A stretch of 64,000 bases of DNA, from positions 1-64,000 of the forward strand of contig JABYQU010000004.1 in the NCBI GenBank assembly GCA_022264855.1, written 5' to 3'. This DNA is from Lenzites betulinus. Taxonomy: Eukaryota; Basidiomycota; Agaricomycetes; Polyporales; Polyporaceae. Under the pieces are notes generated by a model. The model had not been told where the DNA came from. It made no database searches and saw only the letters and a program-made list of their open reading frames with translations. Positions 48,084-60,205 of the stretch are shown here, in pieces (within the stretch, counting starts at the first letter, position 1; every line of letters begins with the position of its first letter). The position numbers were made by a program, and so were the translations under genes.

Positions 48084-51007
48084 AACACGATCTTTTCCCG
48101 GACCCTAGTTCTATTTGTGTGCCCCACTACGAGAGACGATGTATACGCTGTAGACCTGGCGGAAAAATAGAGAAAAAGACAACTCATGAGGTATGTGGGG
48201 ATTTGGGGCAGGCTGTATGAAGGAATGGAGAGCGAACGAAGCTCGGGCGTTGTGGCGTAGAGACGAAATAGGCATGCTCGTAGCAAGATAGCTTCGTTGA
48301 GCTTGCAGTACCGGTATGGTCTCACTTCAATTCAGTCATACTGCTGTCTCGATCGAGTTGTGTCATCAGAGAGCCCGGTGGGCACGTCCTCCTCTGTTCG
48401 GATCCAACTTCAACGTTTATGAAGCTTCCCTAAGCCACAAAACGCGACTATATCTTACTCTCCAAATACATGCATTGAAATCTGCCACAGGCTAAAAGAA
48501 CACACAGACGTCAAAGCAGCGAATTCCCCGCAATATCGTACCCCACGATTCGCCTGTCCTCTGCCTATCCCCATCCTAGGGACAAAGGAAGACGTCACAT
48601 ATTCGGTGACAATGTCACGGGCGCTTACTTGAGTGGAAGATGGTGGCGATAAGCCTCGGTGAGCCTCTTTACCACCAACATCCTCCACGCAAGCAACACT
48701 TTGAGTGCTGATAGTACTTGTCCGATGTCTGCCTCAAATCAACGATTGCCTCAAGATATGTGTGCTCCAAGTATCAAAATAGCCAACCCAAGATACAAAA
48801 AGCAAGATCAAGGCACAAGACGACAAGGCACTGTGTAGCCTGAGTGATTCCGGCGTGCTCGAACTCGAAGAAAGAAGACAGCAAGTTGCCACCCAATTCG
48901 CGGGGACGAGGACTTTGTCCTCGCATGCGTACGGCAAAGAAAATGAAGACGTACCACGCACCCAGGTGCCCATTGCCGCGGGATGCCCCGGCTTCTTCAA
49001 GTTCGCAGCGTGCACAATGTACGCGTTTGCCATCGTGTGGTCGGTGAGAAACGCATGGAGAGATTATGCTGTCGCCCGCAGACGCGTCCAAACCGAGAGC
49101 AGCATGACAGGTTGGTCGCATACGACCGGCTGGTGATGCTGCGCTCGAGGACAAGACGCAGTCATGGGGCGATATAAAATGTGCGGGACGCCAGAAGCTC
49201 CAAGCAGCGGTCGTCGACAGTCGTGAACGTCAAGAGGGAAGCCAGAGCAAGCGCGACGAATATGTCGGTCCGCGGATTTTCTCCAGACAATTTGATGCCG
49301 CATGGAGACAATGGGCTTTGCGCACGCACGGGCGGCTGGAAACACCCCTATCAGCCCATCGATCGACGCGGGGAGAGAGGTCGTTCGAGTTAGGCTGCGA
49401 CTGAGGCTGGCAAGACATCCGAGAGGCAAGAGCAGAGGAACGGGGCTGGGGGAGAGAGCCTCGTGGTCACTGTCGCGGATTGGGTCGACTCCGACTGGAG
49501 GTGGCGGCGGCGATCGAACCAAAACGCGCCCGCCTCCGTCCGCCTCCTCGGTCCAGTCCAGCTCGGCACCTGTCTCACTCTCAGCCACCCCCGCCCCGAG
49601 CCTCTTCCTCGTCCGTTGCTTCACCCACTCAGCCCATACACTGCCCACCATCCCTGGCTTGACCTCGACCACTACGACCACCGGCCACCCACGACCAGCC
49701 TGTCCCCTTTCCTCAGCACGTACGCGCGGCACGATTCCTAGCCGCCTGCTTGCCTCCGGCCGCTCTACCATCCGCTCTACCATCTTCTGCCTTCTCTTGA
49801 GACGGTCTACCTATCTCCCCCCGACTCGCACCAGCACCTCACCAAAGATTTCACACACTCTGGCCCCTCTCGCTGAAATTCCCCTGGGTCTCCGCCCCGC
49901 AAATCAGCCATACGCGCGATTGCCAGCCTCCCCTCCGACACTCCTCGCCAGCCGCCTGGTCAGCCTCCCGAATATCCTTCAATCCCCCTTTGCTCCCTTG
50001 CAGCTAGTCCTCCGCCATCATGTGGCCAGCCTCCGCGCTCTGTCAGCCACACCTTGTACGAAGCCATCCCACCTTCGGTCGGCTTGCCTCAGCTCCCCGA
50101 CCTCTCCCCTCTGCCCCATACACAATCCACGCACCCCCCGACTCCATATCGTACCCTCCTCATCTCCCCATAATGTCGAAATACCGTGACCATGAATATC
50201 TCGTCTAGGGTGTATGCGACTGGCTCTGGTTCCCTGTCCCTGCCAATTGCCTCCTCCAAACACCTAACAGAAGCGGGGTAAACAGGACTATCTGAGAGGC
50301 TCGCGAAGTGCTCGGGGAGAAGATCGAACGTGGAGAACATCGAAGTGGGCTCCAGACTACCTGTCTATGTTATCCCAGCGTAACGACAGAACGTGGACGG
50401 CTATAATCGACACGATGGAGAATTCTGCCCCGAGTAACGCGCCGAAAGCAAGCACTAAACAGTCCGCCCGTGCGCTATGGCCGTTGCATTCTGCCCAGGC
50501 TCACTCATAGTGACTCCAGTGAAAGGCGGAGACATCGGATTCATTATTAGGTGCGTGCTTCCCGACAGAAACTCTGCATGTCTCGATACGCCGTCAAGCC
50601 CTTTTCTATCTCGCTTTCGCCCCTCTCGTCCGGGGGCCCAGGCTGAAAAGTGGCAGTCCAATCACGACGACGTCGTCAAGCGTCCGCCATGAAGAATTAC
50701 CAGGAGCAGTCATATCCCCTACCAGCATATCAATACAGGACCACACCTCCAGGCCTCCCCGCCGACCCGCTCACACGGACTGTCAATGAAGACACACGCA
50801 GTCCGGAACACGGGACACAGAACCCAGAAAACGGACAGACAAGCAGCGCCCCGATCCGCCCCCATATGTGCGCATATGTATCCCTCGGGGGAACCGAGAA
50901 CGGCGTGCCCCACGCCAATACCCTATCGCCTCCCTGACGGCTATTACAATTACAACGCGGGGGCGACGAGATCCTGAGTCATGAAGAACGTGCGCCGCCC
51001 GGCGTCG

Positions 51008-51042
51008 GCCGTCTCCCCGAGCATCATGCTCGGGGAGACGGC
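51008..51042. repeat. Near-perfect 35-bp palindrome
   Basis: Two 17-nt arms (GCCGTCTCCCCGAGCAT and its exact complement) flank a single central C. No gene or transcript end is close enough to explain it as a terminator. Confidence 0.9.
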
Positions 51043-52252
51043 AGAAGCCTGGGCGGAAGGCGCAAGCTGTTCGGAGCCGCACAGGCTCTAGTGCGGCGCC
51101 ACAGCTCTGCTAGTCAACTAGTCAATCGCTAGTCGGCGCCCCCCTTCCGCCGCAGAGGATCGACGAGGGGACACACACAAGGACCCCCAAACGAATATAG
51201 GAGTCACGACGGAAGGGGACGCAGGATTGCCAGTTGGAATAACGCGTACGACTTACCGGATCATGCACACGACAGCTATACGCCGTCGCGAAATGGGTGC
51301 TGGAAGCAATATTCCTCCATATGCGGACCGTCTGCGGGATCGAATCGAACCTGGCACGGTCCCCGTGCGGGGGACAGTGCAGGAGCAGCACCGGCTACCT
51401 AGGACGCTGCGCAGGACCAGGACGTGCTGCTATCTTCAGTACTTGCAAGTCAACATACGTTGGACGATGCGTGGAGAAGACCGGGCAAGCCCACTTACTT
51501 CCCGCAGCCGGACGTCCGAAGGTCTGGAAATACATACTCGCAAACAGCAAGGCACTGCAGGGTGAATACCAAGTTACAGTGTTGAATACGGAACACTAGT
51601 ACTGAGCGTTGAGCGTTGAGCGAAAGCGATGAAACGGTTCTGCAATTTAACGCTGTCGTTTGCTAAAATGCGTCCAACTTTGTGTTGCCCACGGATGACG
51701 CTATCCAACTACCTCTACCACACAGTCACATGTTATGCAAACTCCACGCAGTCTCGCGAATACAATCCAAATCATTTTATGACATCGACCAGCAATCCTG
51801 AGACATTCTTCCAATATGTACACATGAAGCAAGCGACGAACGGTCAACGACTCTAGCTATGATACAACGACGGGGCGCTCGAGAGTGGTGATATATATCT
51901 ACAGGACGAACGGGCTATTCAAAACGCGCGGTAACGTAGACCTAAGATGATACGAATATGACAAGATCATGACTATATATGACTGTACGGCTCGGTTTAT
52001 AACGTTTCATGACGAATGACGTGACGACAGCACGGAAGCGAGACGGGGGGCAGGCAGAGACTGAGAGACAGGCGACGCACGGGGAGCGCGACGATTCGTC
52101 GACGGCGGTGCAACGCAGACGACGATGGCGGTGACAAGATCCAAGAAATTTGCGTGGACGATCTCAGTGTTGGCGTTTTACGTGGCGAGCGGGATGCATC
52201 GATGTCGATGAGCCCGCGAGGATTCGCCGTGTCCCCGCACGCGGGGCTGGAC

Positions 52253-52887
52253 TCAGGCACCCTTGAGCTTCACGTTTTCGGCCTTGAGGAAGCTCTTCAC
52301 GGCCTGGAGTGTGAGGTACCGGCGCCGCAGCGTCATGAGCACGTCCTGCTGTGGCTGAGTGGCTGTCGGGGAGGGGAGATCGCAAGAGAGCGACTTACAG
52401 TCAACGTGTCGACGAGCTTGCTGCGGCTCAACTCCATCTTCGACTCCTCGGGGGGCGGATGGCCGTCCCCGCGCTCACGTTCAGCATTGTGATTGGGAAG
52501 AGCATCGTTTGTGTCGTCGTCATCGTCGCTGCCAGTGGCGGACTGCTGTCGAGCGGCTGCGATGTCAAGAACGCGGAACATTGCGAGCGGGTGACGACAC
52601 GTACGAGCTCGCCATCATCCTCCCACAGCGGCTCTTCCGTAAATCGATAGTCAACCGTGTTCTGCGGACACACGCTTGACACGGATCGGCAAGGTGAGAC
52701 GTGCGGGGAGACGTACCATCAGGCGATCCTGGCAGGGCCCCGGGGAGACCCTGGCGTACGGGTGGTACCGTCCCATGTGGGCAGCGCGGTACGGGGGGAG
52801 ACGGGACGGCGGGGGCTGGCGGGGACGAGGTTGGGGAGTGGACAGCACGAGGGCGAAGGACGGGTAGGGAGGATCGACGCGACGCAT
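52253..52887 (-). CDS. Small unrecognised protein, paralog 2 of a duplicated pair
   Basis: Four exons (52887-52717, 52661-52601, 52556-52399, 52348-52253) give 161 residues. It is aligned throughout with paralog 1: PPYPSFALVLSTPQPR, the core RLPPYRAAHMGRYHPYARVS, RFTEEPLWEDDGEL, an acidic variable middle (GSDDDDDTNDALPN), and the C-terminal helix TLRRRYLTLQAVKSFL, here extended by KAENVKLKGA. The highly conserved ends and free-running middle suggest both copies are under selection. The family is unrecognised. Confidence 0.72.
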
Positions 52888-55759
52888 GGATTATATTGCA
52901 GTTTTAGAGCGAAAGACAGAGTAGACAAAACTAGGAGAGCGGGCACGGGCGAGAGACAATGGGGCGTAACGAAAGAACGAAGTGGGGGATGTATGAAGGA
53001 GTGTGAGGGCGGAAGGGGCAGGGGCAAGGAGCGAGGGGGAGGCGAGTGCCCCCAGAACGAGATTAAGTAGGCGGGGTCGTAGTCAGAAGAGCGTCGGGAC
53101 CCTGAGATTGCGCACCTCTAGCCTGGCTCGCTTGCTGCCACTCCCTGTCAATGTCCTTCCCGCCCATCGCGCCCCGCCCGACCACGCGCCCTCCGTTGCC
53201 CGACCCGAGTCCGATCCTTTCGCGAATGCATAGACTGCGTTTTAATCAAGTTCGTGCTGTTCAAGCGGCCAGATCGTAACAGTACCCGGCCAGGGCGAAG
53301 CACGGCATCGAAGGCTTGGCGGCTAGAGCGCAACAACGAGTTCGTCGCGGCTCGACGCCGCTCATTATTCCCCGAAACGCTGCTCAATGGCCGTTCCTAT
53401 ACCCCATCATCGCAGTGATTCACATTGCTGTTGGGACCCGACCAAGGTCGAACAATGACATCTTGTGCCCACGCGGCCCTGAGCCGGGGAAACTTCAGGA
53501 GGACAGACAGGCGCAGGTTACACCCATACTGCCCGCCCAGCGAGTGGTGCACTACCACTATACACCTTCAGTGCGTATCTTCCCCATTTCTGAGCAATAC
53601 GGACGACGTGAAACGTCCTGTTGAGAGACAGCCCGCCCGCCAATGAAACGGCGAGGGTCAGCTCTTCCCCATCCTAGGTTTCCGGAACTGGTCACGCGAG
53701 TGTGACTCCCGTCACGGGCGCTCAAAGTGGAGGATGATGGTGATCAGAAAGCGGGTAAGACTCTTAACCACCACCACCTTCCACGCAAGAGCATAGTAAA
53801 TGCTGAACCTTTTCCTGTCTGCCTCAACATGTTGGTTTGCATCAAGAACGCAAGATTGTGTGCACAGAAGACTACTTCAAGCCGAGCAAGCCAAATACAA
53901 AGCAAGAGACAAGCCCTTGAAGACGAGTGATACGAAGATGCCTTGTCCGACGTAGTGTGCCTTCAACACCGTCAAATGTGCCCGCAAGCAGAGGCTGCGA
54001 CGGAACCGACGTGCATTCCCAGCGTGAAGAGGAATGAAAACAAACGCACCGCAAATTATTTGTGTGATCACTTGGACGTGGTCTCCCGACGCCGGTCCTG
54101 CAAGAAGTGTCGATGTCAAGAATTGCGTGAGCAGTAAGGCCGAGTATGTGTTGTGAATGTGTGTGCAGAGAGAGCAACATGACCGATTTGCCTAGTCCGG
54201 CTGATCGGTGGTGTTGTCCTCGAAGTCGCCGGGTTGTCCATCGAGCAGGCCAGAGCACGAACGAGTAGGGGGAACCCTTGTCGGCGCGATAAAACGAGGC
54301 TCATGCAGAAGAGCATGGCAAGACCGAAGCACAAACGTCAAGGCCGTTGTGGAGGGGGCCGCGCGCTCGACGGGGGAAATGCTGCCGCCCGGTCGCTTTG
54401 TCGACAAGACACCTCGGCAAGCCGACGAGAAAATGCGTGCACGACGAGCAAGAGACGATGGGAGAAGAGAAGCAAGAGCAACAGCAAGAGCGGCGCGCGA
54501 GCCTCGTGGACGGGGGACAATGAGATCGGTTCGACTCGCGACTCGCCTCCGCCCGATCGGTCCCTGCCCAAAGTCCGACAACCGCCCCCCGCCACTCCCC
54601 CTCCTCATCGGGCAGCCTCCTCCTTCAGAGCTCACCGCTCGCCTCCCCCCTCGCTCTCCCTGGTCCCCAGCTTTGTGCCAGCCTCTCTTGTCCCTGGCGT
54701 CGGCCCACGCCTCATCGCCCGCTTCCGATCTTTCAGCTCACTTATCCAGCCGCGCGATCAGCCCCTATCTTGCCTCCTCAGTTGCTCACCACGGCCCCTG
54801 CTTTTCGCCCTCAACCCGCCGCTAATTTTCTGTCCTCCTCACCCTGGCCTCCACGACGGTGTTAGCCAGACCACCCCGCCCCGACAGCCTACACCACGAA
54901 AGCCATACTTCACCCAACTGTCACACAGTCTCTCTCCCTACACGCTTTTTCCCAGCCCCAGCTTCCACTCTCCCCGGCAACCCGTGCGCATTGCAAGAGG
55001 AAGACGGCCAATAATCCCGCTCCCAAACCACGTCCTCCCCATACCAATATCGGCCATCCCTCTCACGAGCACCCATATCACCACCACCGGAGCTACGCTG
55101 GTCAGCGACGTCGATTGAGACGAACGGTTTTTTGGGAGGACACGCTTCGCGGTAAGAACTCCTCCAGATCTCCCCGAACCCTACTCGCACACCCCACGCT
55201 ATTACATATGTATGACAACCACGTCGCGACACAATCACGGCTTCTTCGCCACCATCTCGGCCACTTTTTCCCTTGTCCATCGCTCGGGGAACAGCACAAC
55301 AAGATCGCCCCCGAAATCTTGCGCTGGCTGCTTCCGTCTCCCCGATGCTACGTCTCCGCGCTGTCGGCCCCAAATATCCCTTTCCTCGTGGGTGTTGCCC
55401 ACCGCACTCGTTTCCTTGGACACCCGTGTGCCTGCGGGGAATTCCTGGCCTACGAATACCTCCGTATTCATTCCCAGGTCTATTGGGCTACACTTTGTAG
55501 ACATGAAGATGTTACCCCCATATCAATATACACATACTTATCACACATCCTTTCGCGAGCGTGTTAGACCTTGAGTTGGGGCTGACACAAGCCATGGACA
55601 TTGGACAATGGCAGCCCAGGCTGAAGTTCACGTTACGACGTCAGCCACCGGTCAGCCGGCCCGCCGCCTCCGAAATACTCGGATGTCAGCCCGACCATCC
55701 TCTCTCCAGAACCACGACCCCAACTACTACTGCAGCCCCTTCGCCCGCCCCCGCTCACC
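52888..55759. other. Second half of duplication; no supportable gene
   Basis: The layout is the same as 47734-50300: AT-richer block, then plus-strand pyrimidine-rich DNA (54500-55100) without a convincing downstream open frame. The last 150 bases serve as leader of the aprataxin-like gene. Confidence 0.4.
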
Positions 55760-56948
55760 ATGTCGTCCCTCACCCAACTCCGCACCTACGCCACGATGGA
55801 CCCAACCGCCATCCCCGACTCAGTCCGACTCTGCCACAGCGCGCGCACGGTGACGATCCACGACAAGTACCCGAAGGGCCTCTACCACGCGCTCGTGCTC
55901 CCGCTCATCCGTCCCCCGCTGCGCGCCGCGCAGCTCGCGTCCCTCCGCGCGCTGCTCACGACGCTCCCGCGCGAGCAGGCGCGTGCGGTGCTTGAGGACA
56001 TGCAGCGCGACGCGCAAGAGGCGGTGCGCCTCATCGAGGAGGACATGCGCCGCACGCAGGGCTTCGTGTGGGAGGTCCTGATGGGCTTTCACGCGCTGCC
56101 GTCTGTAGAGTGCGTCTTTCCCCTCCCTTCTCCCATTCCACCTCCCCTCGAATTAGCTTTGCGCCCCATGCATATGAGCGGCGGCGGACACGGGCTGACG
56201 TGCACGGAGGACGGCGGCGGACACCCGCCAGCCGCCTGTCCCATTTTGAATTTAACAGACACCTGCACTTGCACCTCGTGTCGGGCGAGTTCCTGGGGGA
56301 GTACTTTAAAAACAAGAAGCACAACAACTCGTTCCACCCGCGCATGGGCTTCTTCCTGCCGCTCGCCGAGGTCCTCGGCTGGCTCGACGCGGACGTCGGG
56401 CCCTCCTGGTTCGCCACGGTCCGTCCCTTCCCTGCCTGTGCATGGGCGAGGCTCGATTTTGATATTCATGCTTCTTTCCTCGCGCATTTGCGCTGGGTGC
56501 ATGTTGGCGCGCGCAGAAGGCGAAGATGGAGAGCAAGGCGTACGCGCCGATCTTGAAGGCGGACATGCTGTGCCCGCACTGCGACGCGGTGTACAAGACG
56601 ATGCCGAAGCTGAAGCTGCATCTCGCGGATGTGTTCGCGGAAATGAAGAAGAGGAAGATTGCGCAGCGGGCGCGAGAGAAGAAGCTTGCGGATGCTCCGA
56701 AAGCGACCAAGGATACACAGTTGGGAGACAAGGATGCGACTTCCTCTAGCCAGGCCGATCCTACGGCTGCAAGCCAAGAAGGCGACAATGTGGAAAAGAC
56801 CCTGGACAATGTGACACGCCCAAAGCGCAAACACGAAGAACTTGCAGGAGAGGGGCCCGAGGATTTGAAAGACCATGATCTCCCCGAACCAACGCCCGCG
56901 AAGAGGCAACTGCTCGAAGGAGAAGCTTCTAGGCCAAACTCCTCATAA
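55760..56948 (+). CDS. HNT3: Aprataxin-like HIT-domain DNA repair protein
   Basis: Hnt3/aprataxin removes AMP left on 5' DNA ends by abortive ligation. Three exons (55760-56109, 56259-56418, 56517-56948) give 313 residues. The HIT domain spans about residues 25-165: IHDKYPKGLYHALVLPLI, LIEEDMRRTQGFVWEVLMGF, and the histidine triad HLHLHL (catalytic His is the middle one), then KNKKHNNSFHPRMGFFLPL. A zinc-finger segment follows (ADMLCPHCDAVYKTMPKLKL, then HL), matching the family's DNA-binding C-terminus. The last 100 residues are a disordered, Lys/Glu-rich tail. Introns of 149 and 98 nt are longer than in neighbouring genes. Confidence 0.92.
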
Positions 56949-57182
56949 AACCACTCAGGTACCGTATTACCAGGATCCTTACACAATCCCCCTCATCCTG
57001 GCAAAGACAAAAATACATACACACTCGCTGCCTTGCTTTCCTCGCGCTCCCCAAACATCACACAATTGTACAATACTCTTACATCTTGATCATTTTATTT
57101 ATGCAGCGATCGGACACGTTTGTACAACCGTAATGAAACAACCTCTCCAACCTACTTGTGTTCTAGTTTGTGACTGGGGCTC

Positions 57183-58914
57183 TCATGCGGGGGCAGGTGC
57201 CGCGGCGGCAGCCGCTTTCTGCGCCTCCAGCTTGGCCTTGCGGTTTTGCTCCGAGGAAAGGCGGATCGCCCAGGTCAGCTCGTATGTCTTGCATGCATCT
57301 GTCCGGAAACGTGGTCAACAAGTGCCCTGAAGAACTCTCAAGGTTCAAGGCATACCTTCGAACGAGCTCAGGATCGTGGCGGTGTCGGGATCCTCCTCAA
57401 TGTCCTCGATGTTGTCAATCAGGACGGAGATCTGCACGGATCAACGGATTAACATCTGGCACTGTGAGCTTGTAGGGATGTATACGAACCTCAGAGAAGA
57501 AGGGGTCGTCATCGGGGAATGTATGCATCTCCTCGAGGTCGCTGCCGGGTCGGCGGATGTACAGCACAGGCTGAACGTAGGGGTTCACGAGCCTAATTAT
57601 GCGTTGTCAGTAATGAAATATATGGACGATGCCCTCCCGTAACTCACTTGAGCTGGTAGCCGTCTGCGTACACCTCGAGCTCGCAGCTGTAGTTGTGGCC
57701 CTGAAGCGCGACAAGGTGGGTAAAGCTCCCGACCGCGCCGCTCTCGTACTTCCACGTCGCGGCGGTGACGCGCGGGATCCTGTTCTCGGCCGGGATCGCG
57801 GTCTCGTCGACCTGCATCTTCGAGAGGTGGCCCGCGTTCTCGTCCCACTCGAGCGAGTGCGCGTTCACGCTCGCCATCTCGACCTCGCCGCCAAAGTAGC
57901 GCGAGAGGTCGCAGAAGTGCGTGCCCTGCTCGACGATCGGGCCCGCGCTCTTCGCCTTGTCCCACCAGTCCGGCTTCGCGATCGCCTCGTACGCGGCGGC
58001 GTAGCGCGCGATCGTCGCCATGACCGTCAGGTTGTTCTCCTCGATGATCTGCTTCATCATCTGGACGGCCTTGAGGTAGCGCAGCATGTACCCGACAGAG
58101 CACAGCGTCCCGCTCGCGCCGATCTTCTGCGCGACCGCGAACGCCTCCGGGATCTCGCCCGCGGGGCCCGTCGCGGCGGGCTTCTCGATGAACATCGCGA
58201 CGCCGGGGAAGTGCTTCATGATCTGCGACTCGATGTCGCGCCCCGGCTGGAGCGTGCCGCGGAACATGGGCGGCGAGCCGACGATGACCGCGCGCGGCAT
58301 GTCCTTCTTGCTCATGTTGCGCACGAAGTCGTCGAGCGTCTTGAACACGCGCGTGTTCTCGTACGCGGAGCGCACGAACGTCTCGCACTTCTTCGCGAGC
58401 ACCGCCGTCGCGCGGTCGATCGCGGGGTCGATGAGCGCGACGACCTTCAGGCGCGGGCCGAGCTTGCTGGGGGCGGGTGAGCATGTGCGCGCGGCGCGCG
58501 ATGGCGGCGGGGGGCGGGGACGTACTGCTCGAAGCGGAACGAGTGGTTCCACGGGCCCTCGTCCGAGCCTGCGGGCGGAGATAGTGATGTCAGTGCGAGC
58601 GCGCGGGCGGCGGAGGGACGGGACGGGCGCGCGTACCGAACATGATGTTGCCCGCGCCGACGAAGAGGACGTTGAAGTCCTCCGTGCCGCCGATGTGGGA
58701 CGCCCTGGGGATGACAGACGCAGATCAGGGGCTGCTGTCACGGCGATCTCGCTCGGACGCGAACGGCGACGCACCTGTCCATGGGCACGAGCCTGGAGGG
58801 GTCAATGGAGGGCCTCCGGGAGGACGCGCCGGACTGCCGCCTCGGGATGGAGGTGGGCGAGTCGAGCATGGAGGGGCGGCGGCTGCCAGAGAGGGCAGAG
58901 GGGCGGCGAGACAT
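57183..58914 (-). CDS. GFO/IDH/MocA-type NAD(P)-binding oxidoreductase
   Basis: Seven exons (58914-58775, 58704-58637, 58568-58526, 58466-57648, 57592-57490, 57431-57356, 57298-57183) give 454 residues. The Rossmann fold opens with NVLFVGAGNIMFGSDEGPW (GxGxxxF variant), followed by RLKVVALIDPA, and the family's catalytic Lys motif appears as MFIEKPAA (E-K-P). The C-terminal catalytic half includes GYMLRYLKAVQMMK, EQGTHFCDLSRYFGG and WKYESGAVGSFTHLVAL. An N-terminal Ser/Arg-rich segment of about 45 residues (SRRPSMLDSP) precedes the fold and may carry phosphorylation sites. The substrate is unknown; similar fungal proteins are only called oxidoreductase-like. The C-terminus ends in an Ala/Pro run. 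Confidence 0.83.
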
Positions 58915-59386
58915 GGTGGTGGGATGAGAGGAGGTGTGGGGATGGGGACGATAAGATGGCGAGATATATAAATGCAGCGGGAGGGGATGAGGTCAGGAGG
59001 AAGAGGCGAGAGGCTAGGTAGGGCTCGGACGCGGACGTTCCCCGCAAAATGGGGCAGAAATCAGTGCGGGCTGTGGAGCGACCCCTTCCTTCACAGTGCT
59101 GCTATCGATACATGCGCACGCCCACATCATCTGCGCCTTCCTGGACACCGCGCATCCTCACGGGGACACGGAAGAAGGCGCGAACGAGCGAATTTTGGGA
59201 AAGAATACGTACTGCGCGAGAGCGTGGATGAAAGCAAAGAGAGAATGCGCGAGCGCGGTGGTATCGTCTGTACAAGTACACTAGCTATATCCTATGTATG
59301 TTCCGCCCGGCCATCCTCCAATTCCGAACTCGCCGTCCTGCGCAGGCCTCGCGCGCCTCAGAGTCGATATTCGCGGACGTCATTGT
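58915..59386. other. Promoter and downstream flank
   Basis: Upstream of the oxidoreductase on the minus strand and 3' of the coiled-coil gene. No exon is seen. Confidence 0.5.
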
Positions 59387-60205
59387 CTAATGGGCGCTCC
59401 CCGCGCCCGCCTCCCGCTGGCCCGCCCCCTGCCCGCGCTGGGCCTGCGCCCGGGCGAGCTCCTGCTGCCTGCGCTCCGCTGCCTCCAGCCGCTCTGTCAT
59501 CGCCCGCAGCTCTGCCTTCAGCTTTTCGTTCTGCTCTGTCAGCTTCATCACGTTGCTCGCCCGCTTTTGCACCTTGTCCAGCCTGCCCGGAGTGTGTGAG
59601 CATACCGCCGTCACATCCGCGTTCGCACAAGCAGGAGAGCGAGGGAGGAAGGGGGGAGGGGCAAGGGGGAGCATGCAGAGAGAACGAGCACCGCCCGCCC
59701 GCTTGCCTGCCCTTCACCGCGTGCCCTCCGCGCGACGGTCCCAACGCGGCGGGCGGCGGCCCCCCAACCACCCCAACCAACACGCCTCGCCCCGCCCGCC
59801 CCACCTCACCCGCAGCGCAAACCAAACCAACAAGCACTCACTCAGGACCCGCCTCCGGCGCCGCCTCCGCGAGGATCGAGTTGAAGTCGATGGTGAGATC
59901 GAGGTCCGCCTCGGGCAGCTCGACGTCGAGGCGCACCGGCTCCGCCGGCAGGCGCGGGATCTGGAACGCGTCCGGCGCGCCGTCCGACTCGTCGCCGCCC
60001 CCGCCGGAGGACGCCTGGCTCATGTGCGAGTGCGCGAGCGAGCGCAGCGAGTCGCGCGACGGCTGCTTCAGGTTCCTGTGCGCGGACGGGGGCGCTGGTC
60101 AGTCGGGTACAGTGCTTGGAGCTCGGAGGCTTAAGTGGCGCGAGGGCGGGGCACTTACTGGGGCTGGGGGTTCCGCGGGTCGAGGTGCCGGGGGATGCTG
60201 CTCAT
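59387..60205 (-). CDS. Small coiled-coil protein
   Basis: Three exons (60205-60159, 60075-59842, 59582-59387) give 158 residues. Residues 1-40 are polar; residues 40-95 include PRLPAEPVRLDVELPEADL and a conserved-looking DLTIDFNSILAE segment; the C-terminal 60 residues form a clear heptad coiled coil (VMKLTEQNEKLKAELRAMTE, then RLEAAERRQQEL), ending in a Gln/Gly/Ala tail. The second intron (259 nt) is by far the longest trusted intron here. I do not recognise the family; a scaffold or adaptor role is suggested by the coiled coil only. Confidence 0.65.

Larger units (their letters stand above)
47734..52252. other. Long mostly non-coding stretch inside the segmental duplication
   Basis: 48600-48800 and 49080-49200 are clearly related to 53700-53930 and 54120-54240. 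From about 49380 to 50170 the plus strand is extremely pyrimidine-rich, as in long 5' leaders, yet only a 12-codon open frame follows (50173-50208). A plus-strand frame from 50692 to 50937 is open but unsupported. I could not find a convincing gene; a gene with very short exons or a non-coding RNA is possible. Confidence 0.4.
48600..54240. repeat. Diverged segmental duplication, about 5.1-kb offset
   Basis: The paralog genes (start codons 47733 and 52887, offset 5154) and downstream blocks (for example CACGGGCGCT at 48618 and 53713, offset 5095; TGTCTGCCTCAA at 48727 and 53816) lie in the same order and orientation. Similarity outside the genes is patchy, so the event is old. The outer limits are not clear: at least 47.0-49.5 kb against 52.2-54.6 kb. 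Confidence 0.75.

Noticed and set aside
49302..50189. 295-codon plus-strand open frame
   Set aside because: It is a by-product of extreme pyrimidine richness (Ser/Pro/Leu/Thr only), with no motif and no similarity retained in the duplicate region.
50692..50937. Small frame starting MKNYQEQSYPLPAYQY
   Set aside because: It reads moderately well, but it has no splice partner, no known family, and no clear counterpart in the second duplicate half.
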